A DNA stretch of 64,000 bases, taken from NCBI RefSeq assembly GCF_001657485.1, contig NZ_LXFU01000053.1:103378-167377 (forward strand), in the 5' to 3' direction. Position 1 is the first letter of the stretch, and each line of letters starts with the position of its first letter. The DNA comes from Rhizobium sp. WYCCWR10014. Its GTDB lineage: Bacteria > Pseudomonadota > Alphaproteobacteria > Rhizobiales > Rhizobiaceae. Shown here piece after piece: positions 61,768-64,000 of the stretch. The notes beneath the pieces are model-generated. The model saw only the letters and a program-made list of their open reading frames with translations, had not been told where the DNA came from and made no database searches. The position numbers and the translations under genes were made by a program.

Positions 61768-63366
61768 CTATTCGGCGATCGACCATTTCTGCGGGTTGGC
61801 CTGGTAGGGGCCGCCGCCCGGCGCCGGCGTCCAGACGAAATCCTTCACCTTGGTCGAGACGATGCCGTAGCGGTTTGCCACCCAGAGCGTCGCCCAGGGC
61901 AGGTTCGTGTTCATCACCTTGCAGACGTCCTGGTAGGCGGCATCCCGCTTTGTGCTATCAGGCTCGGCCAACGCACTATCGAGTGCCTTGGTGAGGTCGG
62001 GCATGCGAACCCTGGCGACATTCGGTCCGGCCGGAGGGATCTGCTTCTCGTTGAGGCCGACATTGATGCTTCCGGCATCCGGCCCGTTCTGCAGCCCGGC
62101 ATAAACCAACTGGAACTGGGCAATATCCGGCGTCGCATTGAGCACGATGCTGTTATAGGTCGGGGCATCGACGGCGCGCGGGACGATGTTGATCCCGACC
62201 TGGGCCAGCATCGCCTGGACTGCGGCAAGCACGTTGGTCGCCAGCGGCGTGGTGTAATAGGTCAGAAGCGTGATCGGCTTGCCGCCATTGATCTGCTCCC
62301 AGCCGGCTTCCGTCAGCAACTGCTTGGCCTTCGCGGGATCATAGGCATAGCTGTCGATATCAGGGGGTATTAGTTGCTCAGCGACATAGGCGCAATTGGC
62401 AGGCTTGGCCGCACCGCCATAGAGGCTCTGGATGATCGCATCGCGATTGATCGCGTACATCACCGCCTGGCGGACGCGCACGTCCTTCCAGAGTGGGGAT
62501 TCGTGGTTGAAGCCGAGATAGTTGACGACGAAAGAGTTGCCTTCGATGACCTTGAAGTCCTTGTTGTCCTTGAAGGTCGGCACGTCGTTGGAATCGACAT
62601 AGGTGAACTGGATTTCGCCGGATCTCAGCGCCGCGATCGCTGCGGCTGGGTTGGCGAAATAGCGATTGATGACACGTTCCAGTGCGGGTTTGCCACCGCG
62701 ATAATCGGTGTTTGCGGCAAGTTCAACATATTGATCCGAGACATATTTGGTGAATTTGAACGGGCCGGTGCCGATCGGGGCGGTGGACCACCAGGTGTTC
62801 TTCGCCAGCTGGTCGGCCGGGATCGAGGAAAGCGCATGCTCGGGCAGCATCATCACCTTGGTCATCGTGTCGGGAAAACTGCTGCTCGGTGCGCTGAGCT
62901 TGATAACAACAGTGCGATCGTCCGGCGTCTCGACGGACGATATGCCCTTCAGCCGGGCAGCGAGCACCGAGCCGGTTTTCGCATCCATCGCAAGGCCCAT
63001 GGTGAACTTCGCGTCCTTGGCGGTGAACGGTTTGCCGTCATGCCATTTGGCGTCCACCAGCTTGAACGTGTAGCTCATCTGGTCGGAGCTGACCTCGTAG
63101 GAGCTTGCCAGCGCGCCGACGACCTTCTGCAGCTTCTCGTCATAGGTGATCAGCGGTTCGTAGTAGACGCTGAGCCAGGTGAAGCCGGCGGTCGCGGCGA
63201 GCGGATTGAAGTTGCCCTGGAAGCCGCCGGGGCCGACATCGAAGCCGCCCGACAGCGTGGCTGCCTGAGCCTCAGCTGCAACGCCCGAAACGACAAGAGC
63301 CGGAATGGCAGCCGTCGACAGCAGGGCGCCAAGCGCAATAACGGATAGTCTAGACAGTCTTTTCAT
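61768..63366 (-). CDS. Peptide-type ABC transporter receptor (DppA/OppA family)
   Basis: Periplasmic SBP_bac_5 receptor of 532 aa. Signal peptide of about 34 residues ending near VAAEAQA. Inside: MSYTFKLVDAKWHDGKPFTAKDAKFT, the family's classic KWHDGKPF signature, and FNHESPLWKDVRVRQAVMYAINRDA. Such receptors bind peptides but also opines, glycosides and other compounds. GGGAGGA lies 6 bases before the ATG, which overlaps the end of the GntR gene by 17 bases, so expression is coupled with the regulator. Confidence 0.93.
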   Translation of the reverse strand: MKRLSRLSVIALGALLSTAAIPALVVSGVAAEAQAATLSGGFDVGPGGFQGNFNPLAATAGFTWLSVYYEPLITYDEKLQKVVGALASSYEVSSDQMSYTFKLVDAKWHDGKPFTAKDAKFTMGLAMDAKTGSVLAARLKGISSVETPDDRTVVIKLSAPSSSFPDTMTKVMMLPEHALSSIPADQLAKNTWWSTAPIGTGPFKFTKYVSDQYVELAANTDYRGGKPALERVINRYFANPAAAIAALRSGEIQFTYVDSNDVPTFKDNKDFKVIEGNSFVVNYLGFNHESPLWKDVRVRQAVMYAINRDAIIQSLYGGAAKPANCAYVAEQLIPPDIDSYAYDPAKAKQLLTEAGWEQINGGKPITLLTYYTTPLATNVLAAVQAMLAQVGINIVPRAVDAPTYNSIVLNATPDIAQFQLVYAGLQNGPDAGSINVGLNEKQIPPAGPNVARVRMPDLTKALDSALAEPDSTKRDAAYQDVCKVMNTNLPWATLWVANRYGIVSTKVKDFVWTPAPGGGPYQANPQKWSIAE

Positions 63367-64000
63367 GTGTTCCTCCCACGTTTGAACTTGTCTTATTGTT
63401 GGCAATCACCCGGGCAATGCCCTCGTAGTGACGATCCAGGCGTCTGCGCGCCTCCTCCAGATCTTTTGCCTCGATCGCATCGACGATCGCGGCATGGTCG
63501 CGCCACGTCGCCATCGGATCGGCATTTTCCAGATTGACGAAATCCGATGCCTTGTAGAAGGCGAGCCAGAAGACATCGATCAGCCGCACGAGCGTTTCAT
63601 TGTCCTGGCAGCGAAACAGCAGTCGATGGAACAGCTGGTCGTCTTCCGCAAAGGTTTCGCCCCGCTCGGCATGGGCGCGCATCCGATTGACGGTGGCGCG
63701 CAGCTCGGCAATGTCCTCCTCGCCGATCACGTCGATCGTTTTGCCGATCAATCCCACTTCCAGCGTACGCCGGATTTCGAGGACCTCCTCGATCTGCCGC
63801 AGGGCGCCGCCGAGGCCGTATGCGAGGTTGTCGAGAAGCGGCTCGAAGGAAAAGGCCTTCACAAAGATGCCGACGCCGCGCCGCGTCTCCAGCACACCGA
63901 GCGATTCCAACGCCTTGATGCCTTCCCTCAGCGAGTTGCGGCTGACACCGAGCTGGGTGGCAAGCTCTCCTTCGGCCGGAAGCAAGGTGCCGGGCGCAAG
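63350..64000 (-). CDS. GntR-family regulator, FCD (FadR) subgroup, 5' end cut
   Basis: At least 216 aa, lacking its first residues because the window ends. The winged helix reads LAPGTLLPAEGELATQLGVSRNSLREGIKALESLGVLETR in parts, and the FCD helical ligand domain follows (VLEIRRTLEVGLI; FHRLLFRCQDNETL; WRDHAAIVDAIEAKDLEEARRRLDRHYEGI) with the metal-binding Asp/His pattern. It is the first gene of the ABC/aldolase operon and probably represses it until a small acid ligand binds. The true start lies beyond position 64000. Confidence 0.9.
   Translation of the reverse strand, partial: LAPGTLLPAEGELATQLGVSRNSLREGIKALESLGVLETRRGVGIFVKAFSFEPLLDNLAYGLGGALRQIEEVLEIRRTLEVGLIGKTIDVIGEEDIAELRATVNRMRAHAERGETFAEDDQLFHRLLFRCQDNETLVRLIDVFWLAFYKASDFVNLENADPMATWRDHAAIVDAIEAKDLEEARRRLDRHYEGIARVIANNKTSSNVGGTHEKTV

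Noticed and set aside
1..64000. tRNA/rRNA genes, IS elements, integrases, CRISPR arrays
   Set aside because: Looked for T-loop motifs, transposase motifs, terminal repeats and regularly spaced repeats; none was found by eye.

Overview
The window is high-GC, densely coded alphaproteobacterial DNA and looks like part of a large plasmid or chromid of the Rhizobium etli / R. leguminosarum group. The best clue is gene content. A katG-oxyR pair lies beside panC-panB, and in R. etli CFN42 both pairs are reported from plasmid p42f rather than the chromosome (established knowledge; the assignment of this window is inference). Stacked ABC uptake operons, ROK, TetR and GntR regulators, a VapBC module and a plasmid-borne ProQ/FinO protein fit the same picture. 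No rRNA, tRNA, insertion sequence, phage or CRISPR was seen.

Layout. 1-5.8 kb: a carbohydrate ABC importer with a cytosolic DUF5060-type glycoside hydrolase and its own ATPase. 5.9-7.7 kb: a GNAT acetyltransferase and a methyltransferase. 7.7-11.1 kb: a 3.4 kb stretch with no convincing gene. It carries a minus-strand small RNA of the anti-Shine-Dalgarno (alpha-r14/'cuckoo') type and two identical 16-bp palindromes that match the repABC parS consensus. 11-16.5 kb: BrkB-like membrane protein, Cys/Met-metabolism PLP enzyme, cupin, NmrA-like reductase, AhpD-like protein and a soluble histidine kinase. 16.6-20.8 kb: a compact acyl-CoA cluster (thioesterase, ligase, thiolase-like enzyme lacking its second catalytic Cys) divergent from an enoyl reductase-like protein. 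21-28.2 kb: DUF3299 protein, vapBC, katG/oxyR, panCB and a ProQ/FinO protein.

28.4-41.9 kb: a second sugar ABC operon with an internal ROK repressor and a TIM-barrel isomerase, then a Gfo/Idh/MocA oxidoreductase, a second ROK protein, small hypothetical genes and a GH38 alpha-mannosidase. A nearly identical 31-bp promoter/operator (28 of 31 bases) precedes both the transporter operon and the mannosidase gene, so they probably form one regulon for taking up and cleaving mannosides inside the cell.

42-51.1 kb: a divergent nitrogen-scavenging locus. One arm has an isochorismatase-family amidohydrolase, an amidase and a TetR regulator. The other has a BMP-type (nucleoside/nucleobase-like) ABC importer and a gamma-glutamyltransferase-like hydrolase. 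The space between the arms holds two well-spaced sigma-54 promoters facing apart and an NtrC-like site.

51.1-54.5 kb: a TetR repressor divergent from a GH3 beta-glucosidase with a PA14 insert; a large dyad overlaps the glucosidase promoter. 54.5-55.8 kb: OmpA-type lipoprotein and a Tat-exported L,D-transpeptidase. 56-64 kb: one long minus-strand operon (GntR/FCD regulator cut by the window edge, peptide-type ABC importer, two DapA-superfamily aldolases).

Starts were chosen by eye from Shine-Dalgarno spacing and family length. Family assignments come from recognisable motifs, not from database searches.
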